Origin: Myxococcus fulvus
GTDB lineage: Bacteria; Myxococcota; Myxococcia; Myxococcales; Myxococcaceae
Length of the DNA stretch: 64,000 nucleotides
Direction of reading: 5' to 3'
Assembly (NCBI RefSeq): GCF_900111765.1
Contig: NZ_FOIB01000004.1
Coordinates: forward strand, 248,001 to 312,000
Shown here piece by piece: positions 1 through 8,958 of the stretch. Every line of letters begins with the position of its first letter. Within the stretch, counting starts at the first letter, position 1. The notes under the pieces were generated by a model that was not told the DNA's origin, did no database searches, and was given only the letters and a program-made list of their open reading frames with translations. A program made the position numbers and the translations under genes.

Positions 1-260
1 GCGTGCCGGTGTCGCGCGAGTTCACCCCGGAGGTGCACCGGGCCCTGCTGGCCGCGGCGCTCAACTCGGGCAGCGATTTGTGCGTGCTGCCCTGGCAGGA
101 CGTGCTCGGCACCCGGGACCGCATCAACCTGCCGGGCTCCATGAGCGACTCGAACTGGGCCTACCGCATCGCCCAGGACGTGGGCTCGCTGCTCAACGAC
201 GCCACCACGCGCGAGGCCGCCGAGAAGCTGGCCTGGCTCACCGCCTCCGCTCGCCGCTGA
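1..260 (+). CDS. malQ: 4-alpha-glucanotransferase, C-terminal fragment
   Basis: Only the last 85 or so residues are inside the window; the reading frame is open at base 3 and the gene begins upstream. The fragment carries the LPWQDVLG segment followed by DRINLPGSMSDSNWAYR, which matches the conserved C-terminal end of GH77 amylomaltases (the usual form is PLQDVLG...R(I/M)N(T)PGT...NW.(F/W)R). Such enzymes are cytoplasmic and move maltosyl or longer glucan segments between alpha-1,4-glucans. A GH13 branching-type enzyme at 26.4 kb fits a glycogen or trehalose background, but the two are not adjacent. The call depends on this short tail only. Confidence 0.7.
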   Translation, partial: VPVSREFTPEVHRALLAAALNSGSDLCVLPWQDVLGTRDRINLPGSMSDSNWAYRIAQDVGSLLNDATTREAAEKLAWLTASARR

Positions 261-282
261 AGGACGCCTTCCTAACTGCCGT

Positions 283-306
283 GCCCGGGGTGATTCGCAC
301 CCGGGC
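283..306. terminator. Hairpin terminator between malQ and the small lipoprotein gene
   Basis: A 7-bp perfect GC stem, GCCCGGG (283-289) with CCCGGGC (300-306), closes a 10-nt loop in the gap between two convergent genes. There is no clear T-run, so it is a terminator by position and structure only. Confidence 0.45.
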
Positions 307-326
307 GCGGTGGCGCGGCCACTACG

Positions 327-635
327 TCAGTCGATGCACTTCACCTGCCCGGGGAAGCCATCGAAGATGGCGCAGCGGCGGTTGGTGTTCGCGCACTCGA
401 GCCTGTCGCAGACGTCCTCGGTGACGCAGATGGGCGGGGAGCGGCCGAATTCCAGGAATACCTCGGCGCAGAACTCGTAGATCTGCTCGCAGCCGAAGGA
501 GCCGCAGTACTCCGCGTCCGCGAGGCTCTCACCTTCTCGAACTCGGACGATCTCGTCCTCATCCACGCCGCAGGCGGAGGTGAGCGCCGACACCACGCAG
601 AACACCAGGACTCTGATTCGCCGGGACAGGAGCAT
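327..635 (-). CDS. Small Cys-rich lipoprotein, unknown function
   Basis: A 102-residue protein that starts at an ATG at 635, giving a type II signal peptide: RR at residues 5-6, a hydrophobic core, and lipobox LTSAC with the lipidated Cys near residue 22. The mature part is acidic and holds about eight cysteines in spaced pairs, as in disulfide-rich secreted myxobacterial proteins. It is divergent from tamA and its start lies about 165 bp from the tamA start, so the two share a regulatory gap. A longer reading frame extends upstream but would bury the signal peptide, so the shorter start is preferred. No specific family was recognised. Confidence 0.65.
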   Translation of the reverse strand: MLLSRRIRVLVFCVVSALTSACGVDEDEIVRVREGESLADAEYCGSFGCEQIYEFCAEVFLEFGRSPPICVTEDVCDRLECANTNRRCAIFDGFPGQVKCID

Positions 636-801
636 GGGCCCCAATCTGGCGCACCTTGGCGCGGCTTGCACGTCTCCAGGTGTTTCGAGCAAGGACTTGC
701 CGACAGAGCCCGGGATGAAGAGACGTTGGAATGCGACAAAGGGAGGAGGTCGTCCTCCACAAGACGCGCTGACCCTCTTGCCTTCCGGGTATGAACAGTC
801 C

Positions 802-2931
802 GTGGCCGTTGACCTGCTCCGACTCCTCCGCCTCGCCACCGTCGCCCTGCTCCTGAGCATGGCGGGTTGTGCCACCACGTCCACCCCGCCCCCGGGTCCC
901 AAGGTCGCGAAGCTCGACATCGAGGGCACGAAGCAGGTGAGCGCGGGCGACATCAAGGACCGCATCCTCACGTCGCAGACGCCGTGGTGGGCGTTCTGGC
1001 CCTTCGGCGGGCCCAACTACTTCGACCCCAACGCGTGGCAGGCGGACCTGCGCCGCATCGAGCGCTACTACCAAGCCCAGGGCTTCTACCAGGCGGAGGT
1101 GGTGGACAGCGAGGTGAAGCCCAAGGGCGACGCGGTGGAGCTCTTCGTCGAGGTGAACGAGGGTGAGCCCACGCGCATCGGCGACATCACCATCGAGGGG
1201 CTGCAGGCGCTGCCGGAGGAGGAGCGCGGCAAGCACCGCGAGCGGCTCGAGTCGAAGCTGCCCTTCAAGAAGGGCGACATCTTCCGCGAGGGGCCGTGGG
1301 AGGAGTCCAAGGGCGCGATGCAGGAGCAATTGCGCGAGCAGGGCTACGCGGAAGCCGAGGTGTCGGGCGAGGTGCAGGTGGACGTGGACACGCGGCTGGC
1401 CCAGGTGCGGCTCGAGGTGAAGCCGGGGCTTCGCTACCGCTTCGGCAACACCTTCGTGGCCACGGACGCCAACCCCGAGGTGCCTCCGCGCCGCATCATC
1501 GAGCAGGTGCAGGGCGCGCTGCGGAAGGGGGACTGGTACAGCGAGACGGCGCTCGCGGAGGCGCAGGCGCGCGTGTTCCGCATGGGCGTGTTCGGCGCGG
1601 TGAAGGTGAACCGGGGCGCGCCGGACCGCGAGTCCGCCACGGTGCCCGTCGTGGTGGACGTGCGCGAGGCGCCGTTCCGCTCGGTGCGGCTGGGTGGTGG
1701 TATCGGCGTGGACGCGGCGCGCCAGGAGGTCCGCGCGCTGGGCGAGTGGACGCACCGCAACTTCCTGGGCGGCCTGCGCCGGGTGACGCTGCGGGGGCGC
1801 GTGGGCTACGCGTTCATCCCCAACATCCTGAGCACGTCGAAGCAGGGCCCCGTGTTCGAGGTGACGGGCGAGTACGAGCAGCCGCGCTTCCTCTTCCGGG
1901 ACTTGCGCCAGCAGACCTCGCTCACGCTGGAGAAGGGCCTGGAGCAGGCCTACGACTTCTACGGCGGCCGGCTGCAGACGGGCGTCATCTGGCAGCCGCA
2001 CCGCAACTTCTCCGTCTTCCCGTCCTACAACCTCCAGGTGTACCGGCTGTCGGGCCGGGTGAGCGCGGACTCGCGCGTGCCGCCCGTCATCCTCGGCTGC
2101 GGCGAGGGGCAGACACGCTGTGACGTGGCGCTCAGCTTCCTGGAGATCGCCTTCGCGTGGGACCGGCGCGACGACCCGGTGGAGCCGCGCGACGGCTACT
2201 ACGCGAGCCTGTCCGTGCAGAAGGGCGGCGGCTTGCTGCAGGGTGACTTCAACTACGTGCGGCTGTTGCCGGACCTGCGCTTCTACCGCTCCTTCGGCGA
2301 GGAGAAGCGCGTGGTGCTCGCGGGCAAGCTGCGGATGGGGACGCTCAACCCGGCGGGGGACTCGCAGAGCTCCATCGTCACGCGCTTCTTCTCCGGCGGC
2401 GCCACGTCCATGCGCGGCTTCAACGGCCAGCGACTGTCGCCCCTGGCGGCGCTCGAGAAGCAGGAGGACACCGACGGGGATGGCGAGCCCGACACCGCGG
2501 TGCAGACCGAGGAGTGGGAGACGGTGCCGGTGGGCGGCAACAGCCTGATAGAGACCTCGCTGGAGCTGCGCTACCAGATTACCGAGAGCATCATGCTGGC
2601 GGCGTTCTGGGACTCGGGCCTGGTGGGGGTGGAGGGCTTCGACTCGCCGCGCGCGCCGCGGTTGTTCGGTCCCGAGCACTACCACGCGGTGGGCCTGGGG
2701 CTGCGCTACCTGACGGTGGTGGGCCCCATCCGCCTGGACATCGCGCGGCGGCTGAATCTGGGCCAGGGATTGCCCGTGGCCACGCCGGGGTACATCTATC
2801 CGACCTCCGGTGGATGCTTCGGCATCGGCAGCAAGTGGAAGCCGGATGGACCCACCTCCCGGCAGGCGACCTTCGCGGGCGCCCCTGACGGACAGTGCGC
2901 GCTGCACCTGTCGATTGGAGAGGCGTTTTGA
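802..2931 (+). CDS. tamA: BamA/TamA-family outer membrane assembly protein
   Basis: This is a 709-residue outer-membrane protein of the Omp85 superfamily. The N-terminal half (about residues 35-290) has repeated POTRA-like segments, for example KLDIEGTKQVS and ITIEGLQALPEEE. The C-terminal half (about 310-709) is a 16-strand-type surface-antigen barrel with an R-G-F segment (SMRGFNGQRL) and a terminal Phe typical of a beta-signal. The GTG at 802 was chosen because it begins a signal peptide with lipobox SMAGC (Cys23). Proteins of this family usually have a plain signal peptide, so the lipobox is unusual. The stop overlaps the tamB start by four bases (TTGA), so the two are translationally coupled. 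A role with TamB in inserting outer-membrane proteins or moving lipid is inferred from the family. Confidence 0.85.
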   Translation: MAVDLLRLLRLATVALLLSMAGCATTSTPPPGPKVAKLDIEGTKQVSAGDIKDRILTSQTPWWAFWPFGGPNYFDPNAWQADLRRIERYYQAQGFYQAEVVDSEVKPKGDAVELFVEVNEGEPTRIGDITIEGLQALPEEERGKHRERLESKLPFKKGDIFREGPWEESKGAMQEQLREQGYAEAEVSGEVQVDVDTRLAQVRLEVKPGLRYRFGNTFVATDANPEVPPRRIIEQVQGALRKGDWYSETALAEAQARVFRMGVFGAVKVNRGAPDRESATVPVVVDVREAPFRSVRLGGGIGVDAARQEVRALGEWTHRNFLGGLRRVTLRGRVGYAFIPNILSTSKQGPVFEVTGEYEQPRFLFRDLRQQTSLTLEKGLEQAYDFYGGRLQTGVIWQPHRNFSVFPSYNLQVYRLSGRVSADSRVPPVILGCGEGQTRCDVALSFLEIAFAWDRRDDPVEPRDGYYASLSVQKGGGLLQGDFNYVRLLPDLRFYRSFGEEKRVVLAGKLRMGTLNPAGDSQSSIVTRFFSGGATSMRGFNGQRLSPLAALEKQEDTDGDGEPDTAVQTEEWETVPVGGNSLIETSLELRYQITESIMLAAFWDSGLVGVEGFDSPRAPRLFGPEHYHAVGLGLRYLTVVGPIRLDIARRLNLGQGLPVATPGYIYPTSGGCFGIGSKWKPDGPTSRQATFAGAPDGQCALHLSIGEAF
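2917..2931 (+). promoter_or_regulatory. RBS and TTGA start/stop overlap joining tamA and tamB
   Basis: GGAGAGG at 2917-2923 lies five bases before TTG at 2928, and that TTG overlaps the TGA stop of tamA. This picks the TTG over an earlier GTG at 2895 that has no ribosome-binding site. Confidence 0.6.
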
Positions 2932-5900
2932 GTCGGCGACGCTGGGGGCGACGACTGCTGTGGGGGCTGCTCGGCGGCCTGGCATTCATCGTGCTCGCCG
3001 TGGTGGGCGTGCTCGTCTGGGCGACGTCCGCGCCGGGCGAGCGGTTCCTCGTGGGCAAGGGGCTTCAAATCGCCAACGAACAGTTCTCCGGGCGGCTCGA
3101 AATCGGCGGGCTGGACCTGGCGCCGCCGGGCGCTGTGCTCACCGGGGTGAAGCTGTATGACCCGGAGGGAGAGCTGGTCGCGGAGATTGCCCGCGTCGAG
3201 GCCCGGGTGCGGCTGGGCGGGCTCCTCCAGCAACAGGTCCGATTGACGGAGGCCCGCATCGAGGCGCCCCGCCTCTACCTGGCCCAGGACGAGCGCGGGT
3301 TGAACCTGTCGCGTGCGATTGCGCCCCGCGTGCCCAAGCCCGAGGAGCCGCCCGGCCCGCGCGGCAAGCTGCGCGTGGACCTGGACGAGCTGGTGCTCCA
3401 GGACGGCTACGTCGACTTCCGCCAGGAATTGGAGGACGGCGGTGAGCGGCACGCGCGGCTGGAGGACCTGGACGCCAAGGCCACCGGACACTTCGCCGCG
3501 GCGACGCAGGGCTTCGGCGCGACGCTGGAGGCCACCGCGGCCCTGACGCAGCCGACGAAGGGCCCCGTGAAGCTGAGCCTCAAGGGCGGCGGCGAGGAGG
3601 GCGCGCTGGACGCGGACGTGAAGCTGGACCTCGCGGGGCTCCTGCTCGACGCGAGCGCCAACGCGAAGCTCCCTCCGGAAGCGCCGCCCGGCCAGCCTCC
3701 CGGCGCGATGAAGGCGGACCTGGTGGTGCGCAAGCTCACCGTGCCGCCGGAGCTGCCGCGCGGCTTCGTGCCCTCGTGGCCCCTGCTGGTGCCCGTGCAC
3801 GTGGAGGGCACGGCGGGCATCGATGGCGACCTGGCTCGGGCGGAGCTGTCCGGCAAGGCCGCGGACGCGACGCTCGAGTTGAAGGGCGACGTGGACCTGG
3901 AGCGGCTGCGCACCCGCGGCGTCACCGTGAAGGTGCGCGGCGTGGACCTGTCCGCGCTGGTGGCCGAGGGACCGAAGACGAGCCTGTCCGCGGACCTGAG
4001 CGCGAAGGGCGGCGGCACCAGCCTGGAGACGCTCGACGGCGAGGTGGACCTCACCGTGTCGCCGTCGCGCTTCAAGGGCCAGCCGCTGGGGCCCGTGGAG
4101 CTGCACGCGAAGGCAAAGGATGGCCAGTACACGCTGTCGCGGCTCCTGGTGCTGGTGCCGGGCGCCTCGCTCCAGGCCAAGGGCCAGGGCACGACACAGG
4201 CGGTGCGCATCGACGGCGGGCTGACGGCGGGCAACCTGGCCCTGCTGTCCGACTCGCTGACGAAGCTGCTGCCCGGCGCGGTGCCGCCCATCTCCGGCAG
4301 CGGAACGCTGGAGTTCAAGGTGGAGGGCCCCGTGCGCGCGCCCGGCGTGGTCGCGCAGGGCAACTTCACGTCGCTGACGTATGGCGACTACGCGATTCGC
4401 AACCTCACGCTGAACGCGGAGGTGCCGGACGCCACCCGCCCGCTGACGACCGACGCGACGCTGGTGATTGGTGTGCTGAAGGTGGGCGAGCGCCTGTTCC
4501 GCGACGTGTCCGTGGGCATCGCCACCGAGGAGCGCCGCCTGGAGGCCAGCGTGCGCGTCATGGGCGACACGGCGCTGGGGCTGACGCTCGCGGGGCTCGT
4601 GGACGACGACGGCATGGGGCTGGAGCTGCAGGCGCTGACGCTGTCGTGGCCGGAGGCGACGTGGAAGCTGCAGGGCCCCACGCACGTGGGCTTCGGCGGG
4701 GGCAAGGTGGAGGTGGAGCCCGCGCTGCGGCTCGCCTCGGGGGGACAGGCGCTGGGCGTGCGCGCGCTGCTCGTCAACGAGCGGCTGACGGCGCGCGTGG
4801 ACCTGGACTCGGTGGACCTGTCGCTGTTGCCGCGCGTCGCGGTGCCGGAGTCGTTGGGACTGGGCGGCACGGTGTCGGGCTTCGTCACCGCCCAGGGCCG
4901 GATGCCGCGTCCGGACGCGCAGGTGAAGCTGAGCTGGAGCGACGGGCGCGCGAAGGGCTACGAGGACCTGCAGCTCGCGCTGGACGCGACGTACGTGAAG
5001 GACCGCGCGCAGGGCACGCTCTCCGCGGGCCTGCCGGTGGCGAAGCTCACCGCGAGCTTCGACGTGCCAGTGCAGGGCGTGCTGAAGCGGCGCAAGGACC
5101 CGCTGTCGCTCAAGGCGAACCTGGAGGGCGTGGACCTGGCCGGGGTGATGAAGCTGCTCGAGCGCCCGGAGCCGGTGAGCGGCACCGTGTCCGCGCAGCT
5201 CGTGGTGGACGGCACCGCGAAGGACCCGCGCCTGGACTTCGTGGTGAGCGGCCGGCAGGTGAACTACAGCGCGCCGCCCCCGGGCTTCGCCTTGAAGGCC
5301 CCGCTGGACTTCGACCTGCGCGCGGCCTCCGACAAGGAGGACGGCACGCTGGACGCGCGCCTGGACGTGCGCGGGCTGGGCACCCAGCAGACCTACGTGG
5401 TGCTGCGCACGCCCTTCACGGTGGGCGGGATGATGGCGCGGCCGCCGCAAGCAGAGGACTTCCTCTCCGCGTCGGTGGACCTGGAGGCGCGCGTGGCGGA
5501 GCTGCCCCTGGCCCAGTTCGAGGGCGTGGGCGGACTGCAGAAGCCCGGCGGCAATGTGTCCGTGCAGCTCAACCTCACCGGCTCCGCGCTGGTGCCCCAG
5601 GCGCGCCTGAGCGTGCTGGGCGTGGGGCTCACCGCGTACGGGCTGCCGCCGATGAACAGCCAATTGGGCGTGGTGGGTGACGACCAGGACGTGCGCGTGA
5701 CGCTGGCCGCGCAGCGCGAGGACGGGCCCCTGGCGCAGCTGGACCTCACGATGGACGCGCCGCTGGGCGCGCTGCAGGACCAGGAGGTCTACGGACACAT
5801 CCCCTTCCAGCTCAAGGGTCGGCTGGGCCCGGTGGCCCTGCAGCAGCTGCCCGGCGTGGCCAAGGCGCGCGCGACGGGCGAGCGCGCGCAGCGGACGGGC

Positions 5901-7640
5901 GCGCCGTCATCCCAGAAGGGACTGCAGGGCGAGCTGGCGGTGGAGCTGGCCGCGCGAGGCACGCTGGACGCGCCGCGCATGGAGCTGACCGCCGGTGTGC
6001 AGAAGCTGGGCATGGGCGCGCTGGCGCTGGGTCAAGCGCGGTTGCACTACGGCTACCAGGACGCGCGCTCCAAGTTCGACGTGCTGCTCACCGCGCCGTC
6101 GGGCGGAACGATGATGGTGGACGGTGGCCTGGAGCTGGACGTGTCGCTGCCCGCGATTCGCCGGGGCCTGGACACCTCGCGCGCGCCCTTGGAGGTGACG
6201 CTGCAGGCGAAGGACTTCGACCCGTCGTTCCTGTCCGGCGCGGTGGAGATGCTGCGCAGCATCGGCGGGTTGATCCAGGCGGACGCGAAGCTCGCGGGCA
6301 CGCTCGCGGTGCCCACCTTCCAGGGGTCGATGAAGTGGAAGGACGGCAAGCTCGCGCTGATGGGGCTGGGCGAGTACCGCGACATCCAGCTGGCGCTGGA
6401 GGCCAGCCAGGAGCGCATGGCCATCAACACGCTGGCCATGAAGGCCGGCGGCGGCTCCGTCTGGCTGGACGCGCCGCTGACGGCCACGCGCAACTCGCGG
6501 GGCGAGTACGAGCTGACCAGCCCCCAGGGCAACCCCTACCCGCTCCGCGCCCGCGACTTCCCCATCGTCTTCGACGACCAGTTGATGGCGGTCTTGAGCC
6601 TGCGCGCGAAGGTGGAGGGCACCATCTCCGAGCGGCTCGTCAACCTGCGCAACGTCTCCGTGCCGGAGGCCACCGTCGAGCTGCCGGAGGCCAAGCGCAA
6701 GGACCTCCAGGACCTGGAGCGCCCCGGCGACGTGGTGCTCGTGCGCAATGGTCAGCCCATCGAGCGGCGCAAGCGCAAGCAGCAACAGCAGCCCTCGCCC
6801 GGAGACCCCGAGCCCGAGGCCCCCGCGGGTCCGTCCACCGAGCCTCCGACGCCCGCCGACGCGGAGGAGGACCTGGACGCGGGCGACGAGCCGAAGCCCC
6901 AGCGCGCGTACTGGGTGAACGTGAACGCGCCGCGCAACATCTGGGTGAAGGGCAGCGACCTCAACGTGGAGCTGGGCCTGTCCGAGGACTTCCGCGTCGA
7001 GTACACCGACGTGGCGCGCCTCTTCGGACAGGTGCGCGTGCTGCGCGGCCGCGTGGACGTGCTGGGTCGCCGCTTCGACGTGCAGCGCGACAGCCTGGTG
7101 AGCTTCACCGGCCCGCCCACCGTCCCGTACATCAACGTCACCGCGGAGCACCGCGCCGAGAGCTCCAACATCACGGTGTACGTCACCATCCGGGGCCAGG
7201 GCCGCGACATCACCCTGAAGCCCACGAGCGAGCCGCCCCTGCCCGAGTCCGAAATCTACACGCTGCTCGCCACCGGTCGGCGCACGCTGGAGCGAGGCTC
7301 CGGCGCGTCCATGACGGCCAGCGCGCAGGCGGCCTCCGTGGTGGGCTCGCTCGTCGCCAACGAGGCACGCAAGGCGCTGGCCGCGAAGCTGCCGCTGGAC
7401 GTGCTCTCGATTGAAGCGGGCGGCGCGGGCATCGCCGGCACCAAGCTGGAGGTGGGCACCTACGTCACCGACAAAATCTACGTCGGCTACACCGGACGCG
7501 TGGGCGCCAACATCCAGCAGGGAGAGAACTCCAACGCGGTCCGCTTCGAGTACCAGTTCGGACCGCGCTGGAGCCTGGAAGGACAGTACGGCGACGCCCG
7601 CTCGGGCGGCCTCGACCTCATCTGGACCAACGAGTACTGA
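2928..7640 (+). CDS. tamB: Translocation and assembly module TamB (AsmA-like, DUF490)
   Basis: The protein is 1570 residues long from a TTG start. It has one inner-membrane anchor at about residues 10-33, a very long stretch of repeated beta-rich segments alternating in hydrophobicity as expected of a taco-shaped bridge, and a C-terminal DUF490/TamB domain (from about 1130) that ends in DLIWTNEY. A low-complexity Pro/Glu/Lys-rich insert sits at about residues 1275-1325, including RRKRKQQQQP. TamB-family proteins span the periplasm and partner the Omp85 protein encoded just upstream. They are implicated in outer-membrane protein assembly and phospholipid transport. Length, anchor and neighbour all agree with the family. 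Confidence 0.9.
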   Translation: MSRRRWGRRLLWGLLGGLAFIVLAVVGVLVWATSAPGERFLVGKGLQIANEQFSGRLEIGGLDLAPPGAVLTGVKLYDPEGELVAEIARVEARVRLGGLLQQQVRLTEARIEAPRLYLAQDERGLNLSRAIAPRVPKPEEPPGPRGKLRVDLDELVLQDGYVDFRQELEDGGERHARLEDLDAKATGHFAAATQGFGATLEATAALTQPTKGPVKLSLKGGGEEGALDADVKLDLAGLLLDASANAKLPPEAPPGQPPGAMKADLVVRKLTVPPELPRGFVPSWPLLVPVHVEGTAGIDGDLARAELSGKAADATLELKGDVDLERLRTRGVTVKVRGVDLSALVAEGPKTSLSADLSAKGGGTSLETLDGEVDLTVSPSRFKGQPLGPVELHAKAKDGQYTLSRLLVLVPGASLQAKGQGTTQAVRIDGGLTAGNLALLSDSLTKLLPGAVPPISGSGTLEFKVEGPVRAPGVVAQGNFTSLTYGDYAIRNLTLNAEVPDATRPLTTDATLVIGVLKVGERLFRDVSVGIATEERRLEASVRVMGDTALGLTLAGLVDDDGMGLELQALTLSWPEATWKLQGPTHVGFGGGKVEVEPALRLASGGQALGVRALLVNERLTARVDLDSVDLSLLPRVAVPESLGLGGTVSGFVTAQGRMPRPDAQVKLSWSDGRAKGYEDLQLALDATYVKDRAQGTLSAGLPVAKLTASFDVPVQGVLKRRKDPLSLKANLEGVDLAGVMKLLERPEPVSGTVSAQLVVDGTAKDPRLDFVVSGRQVNYSAPPPGFALKAPLDFDLRAASDKEDGTLDARLDVRGLGTQQTYVVLRTPFTVGGMMARPPQAEDFLSASVDLEARVAELPLAQFEGVGGLQKPGGNVSVQLNLTGSALVPQARLSVLGVGLTAYGLPPMNSQLGVVGDDQDVRVTLAAQREDGPLAQLDLTMDAPLGALQDQEVYGHIPFQLKGRLGPVALQQLPGVAKARATGERAQRTGAPSSQKGLQGELAVELAARGTLDAPRMELTAGVQKLGMGALALGQARLHYGYQDARSKFDVLLTAPSGGTMMVDGGLELDVSLPAIRRGLDTSRAPLEVTLQAKDFDPSFLSGAVEMLRSIGGLIQADAKLAGTLAVPTFQGSMKWKDGKLALMGLGEYRDIQLALEASQERMAINTLAMKAGGGSVWLDAPLTATRNSRGEYELTSPQGNPYPLRARDFPIVFDDQLMAVLSLRAKVEGTISERLVNLRNVSVPEATVELPEAKRKDLQDLERPGDVVLVRNGQPIERRKRKQQQQPSPGDPEPEAPAGPSTEPPTPADAEEDLDAGDEPKPQRAYWVNVNAPRNIWVKGSDLNVELGLSEDFRVEYTDVARLFGQVRVLRGRVDVLGRRFDVQRDSLVSFTGPPTVPYINVTAEHRAESSNITVYVTIRGQGRDITLKPTSEPPLPESEIYTLLATGRRTLERGSGASMTASAQAASVVGSLVANEARKALAAKLPLDVLSIEAGGAGIAGTKLEVGTYVTDKIYVGYTGRVGANIQQGENSNAVRFEYQFGPRWSLEGQYGDARSGGLDLIWTNEY

Positions 7641-7645
7641 GGGCC

Positions 7646-7663
7646 GCCCTCGCGTGCGAGGGG
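7646..7663. terminator. Bidirectional hairpin between tamB and the convergent lipoprotein gene
   Basis: CCCTCGC and GCGAGGG arms (7647-7653, 7656-7662) form a tight GC hairpin in the 24-bp gap between two converging genes. Confidence 0.45.
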
Positions 7664-7664
7664 G

Positions 7665-8720
7665 CTACAGCCAGTACATCTCGAAGCACGCGCCCACCGG
7701 GCCCGCACCGCTGTTGGGCGCCATGGGCGAGCTCACCCACGCGCCGCCCACGCCGCACTGGCTCCACTGCTGATTCGACGAGGACTGCACGCAGGTGCGC
7801 GCGGGCACCGAGCGGCCCAGCGTGGCGGACGAGCACCACGGCCATGCCTGGGTGCAGTTGCCAGGGCGCGTGGTGCTGCCCGCGGAGAAGACGCCGGAGA
7901 CGCACTGGCGCCACATCGCATCGGACGAGCTCTGCACGCAGCCCAGCTCCGGCACCGTCGTGCCCGCCGTCTCCGACACGCAGCCCGTGGACGTCGGGGC
8001 ACCCCAGTTGAAGCCGCCGTCCGCGTACCGGTGGTAGATGACCGACACCAGCGACGAGCCGCCCACCGTCGTGCGGCCACACTGCGTCGCGTACGCGCCC
8101 ACCCAGGGCGTGTACGTGTAGAGCGCCGCGGTGGCCTTGTTGGTCGGCTTCACCGAGCACGGGTCCAGCGTCGCCTTCGTCGTGCCCACCTTCCAGCCGG
8201 AGATGGTGGCCCGACCCGCGTCCAGGTCCGTGAAGTAGCCGCGCAGCTTCTTCGCCGAGCAATCAATCTGCTTGCCGAAGCCCACGTATTGCGCGTCACA
8301 CCCGCTGCTGTCGGGACAACCACAGCCGGTGGCCTTGCTCAGGTTGTTGGAGGTGCCGCTCTGCACCAGGCTGGACTCCACCTGGATGCGCGCGAGCATG
8401 TACAGGGGGCTGATGCCGAACGCCTTGGAGCGCTCGACGATGAGCGCCGCCGCCGTCTTGTTGCTGAAGGCCGGGTCCCGATACGTGGCCAGGTACGAGC
8501 CCTGCTGCGTCAGGAAGGCCTGCACCTGCTCGGTCGTAATCCACTGGTGGCCCAGGAGGTCGGTGTCCTCCAGCAGCCGGTGCATGTCGTACTTCACCGT
8601 GGCTCGCTGCAACACCTGTCCGGTCAGCTCGTCGACGAACTCGTCCTGCTCCTCTTCGACAGGGCCACAGCCAACCGCCAACAGCGCGGGCACCATGAGC
8701 CACCACAGTCGCGTCTTCAT
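7665..8720 (-). CDS. Secreted lipoprotein, possibly muramidase-like, with Cys-rich C-terminal repeats
   Basis: A 351-residue lipoprotein with signal peptide MKTRLWWLMVPALLAVGC (lipidated Cys18). Residues about 50-200 hold segments such as WITTEQVQAFL, ISPLYMLARIQVESSLV and CDAQYVGFGKQIDCSAKKLRGYF. These resemble the glucosaminidase/lytic-transglycosylase pattern, with a helix carrying a Glu after a substrate-scanning repeat. That resemblance is an inference and not a firm match. The last 110 residues contain two copies of a CVQSSS...W.QC unit, a Trp/Cys module common on myxobacterial secreted proteins. The start at 8720 was chosen for the signal peptide. It is divergent from the next lipoprotein gene across a 238-bp gap. 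Confidence 0.6.
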   Translation of the reverse strand: MKTRLWWLMVPALLAVGCGPVEEEQDEFVDELTGQVLQRATVKYDMHRLLEDTDLLGHQWITTEQVQAFLTQQGSYLATYRDPAFSNKTAAALIVERSKAFGISPLYMLARIQVESSLVQSGTSNNLSKATGCGCPDSSGCDAQYVGFGKQIDCSAKKLRGYFTDLDAGRATISGWKVGTTKATLDPCSVKPTNKATAALYTYTPWVGAYATQCGRTTVGGSSLVSVIYHRYADGGFNWGAPTSTGCVSETAGTTVPELGCVQSSSDAMWRQCVSGVFSAGSTTRPGNCTQAWPWCSSATLGRSVPARTCVQSSSNQQWSQCGVGGAWVSSPMAPNSGAGPVGACFEMYWL

Positions 8721-8825
8721 CACGGCCTCGAGGGGGGATGCGCCGTGCCCGCGAGAGAAGCCCTCGCCTCCCAGCGGGCCCGGCAGGGGGGAACCCTCTC
8801 GTCTACCCGGCCCCTGCCTCATGTC

Positions 8826-8840
8826 TCAAGAATTTCTTGA
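8826..8840. promoter_or_regulatory. Perfect 7-bp inverted repeat in a divergent promoter region
   Basis: TCAAGAA-T-TTCTTGA is a perfect dyad inside the AT-richer part of the gap between two divergent lipoprotein genes (8721-8958). The position suggests an operator. The cognate regulator is unknown. Confidence 0.35.
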
Positions 8841-8958
8841 ATTGAAGGATTGGCAGATTATTGGCACCAAGTTGGATGGGCGCCCCGAGCGCGGGTGCTG
8901 TCCTGGAGTCCAGGGGACTTGAGGCTCACGCGGCGCGTCGGGCTAGCGTCCGGGGCGT

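Noticed and set aside
2796..5798. A 1000-codon open frame on the minus strand within tamB
   Set aside because: Low-complexity Arg/His/Leu translation opposite a clear TamB, so it is a shadow of GC-rich coding DNA.
8858..8880. Sigma-54-like promoter (TTGGCACC..TTGG)
   Set aside because: The -24 element fits, but the -12 element has GG where GC is needed. It is too weak to call.
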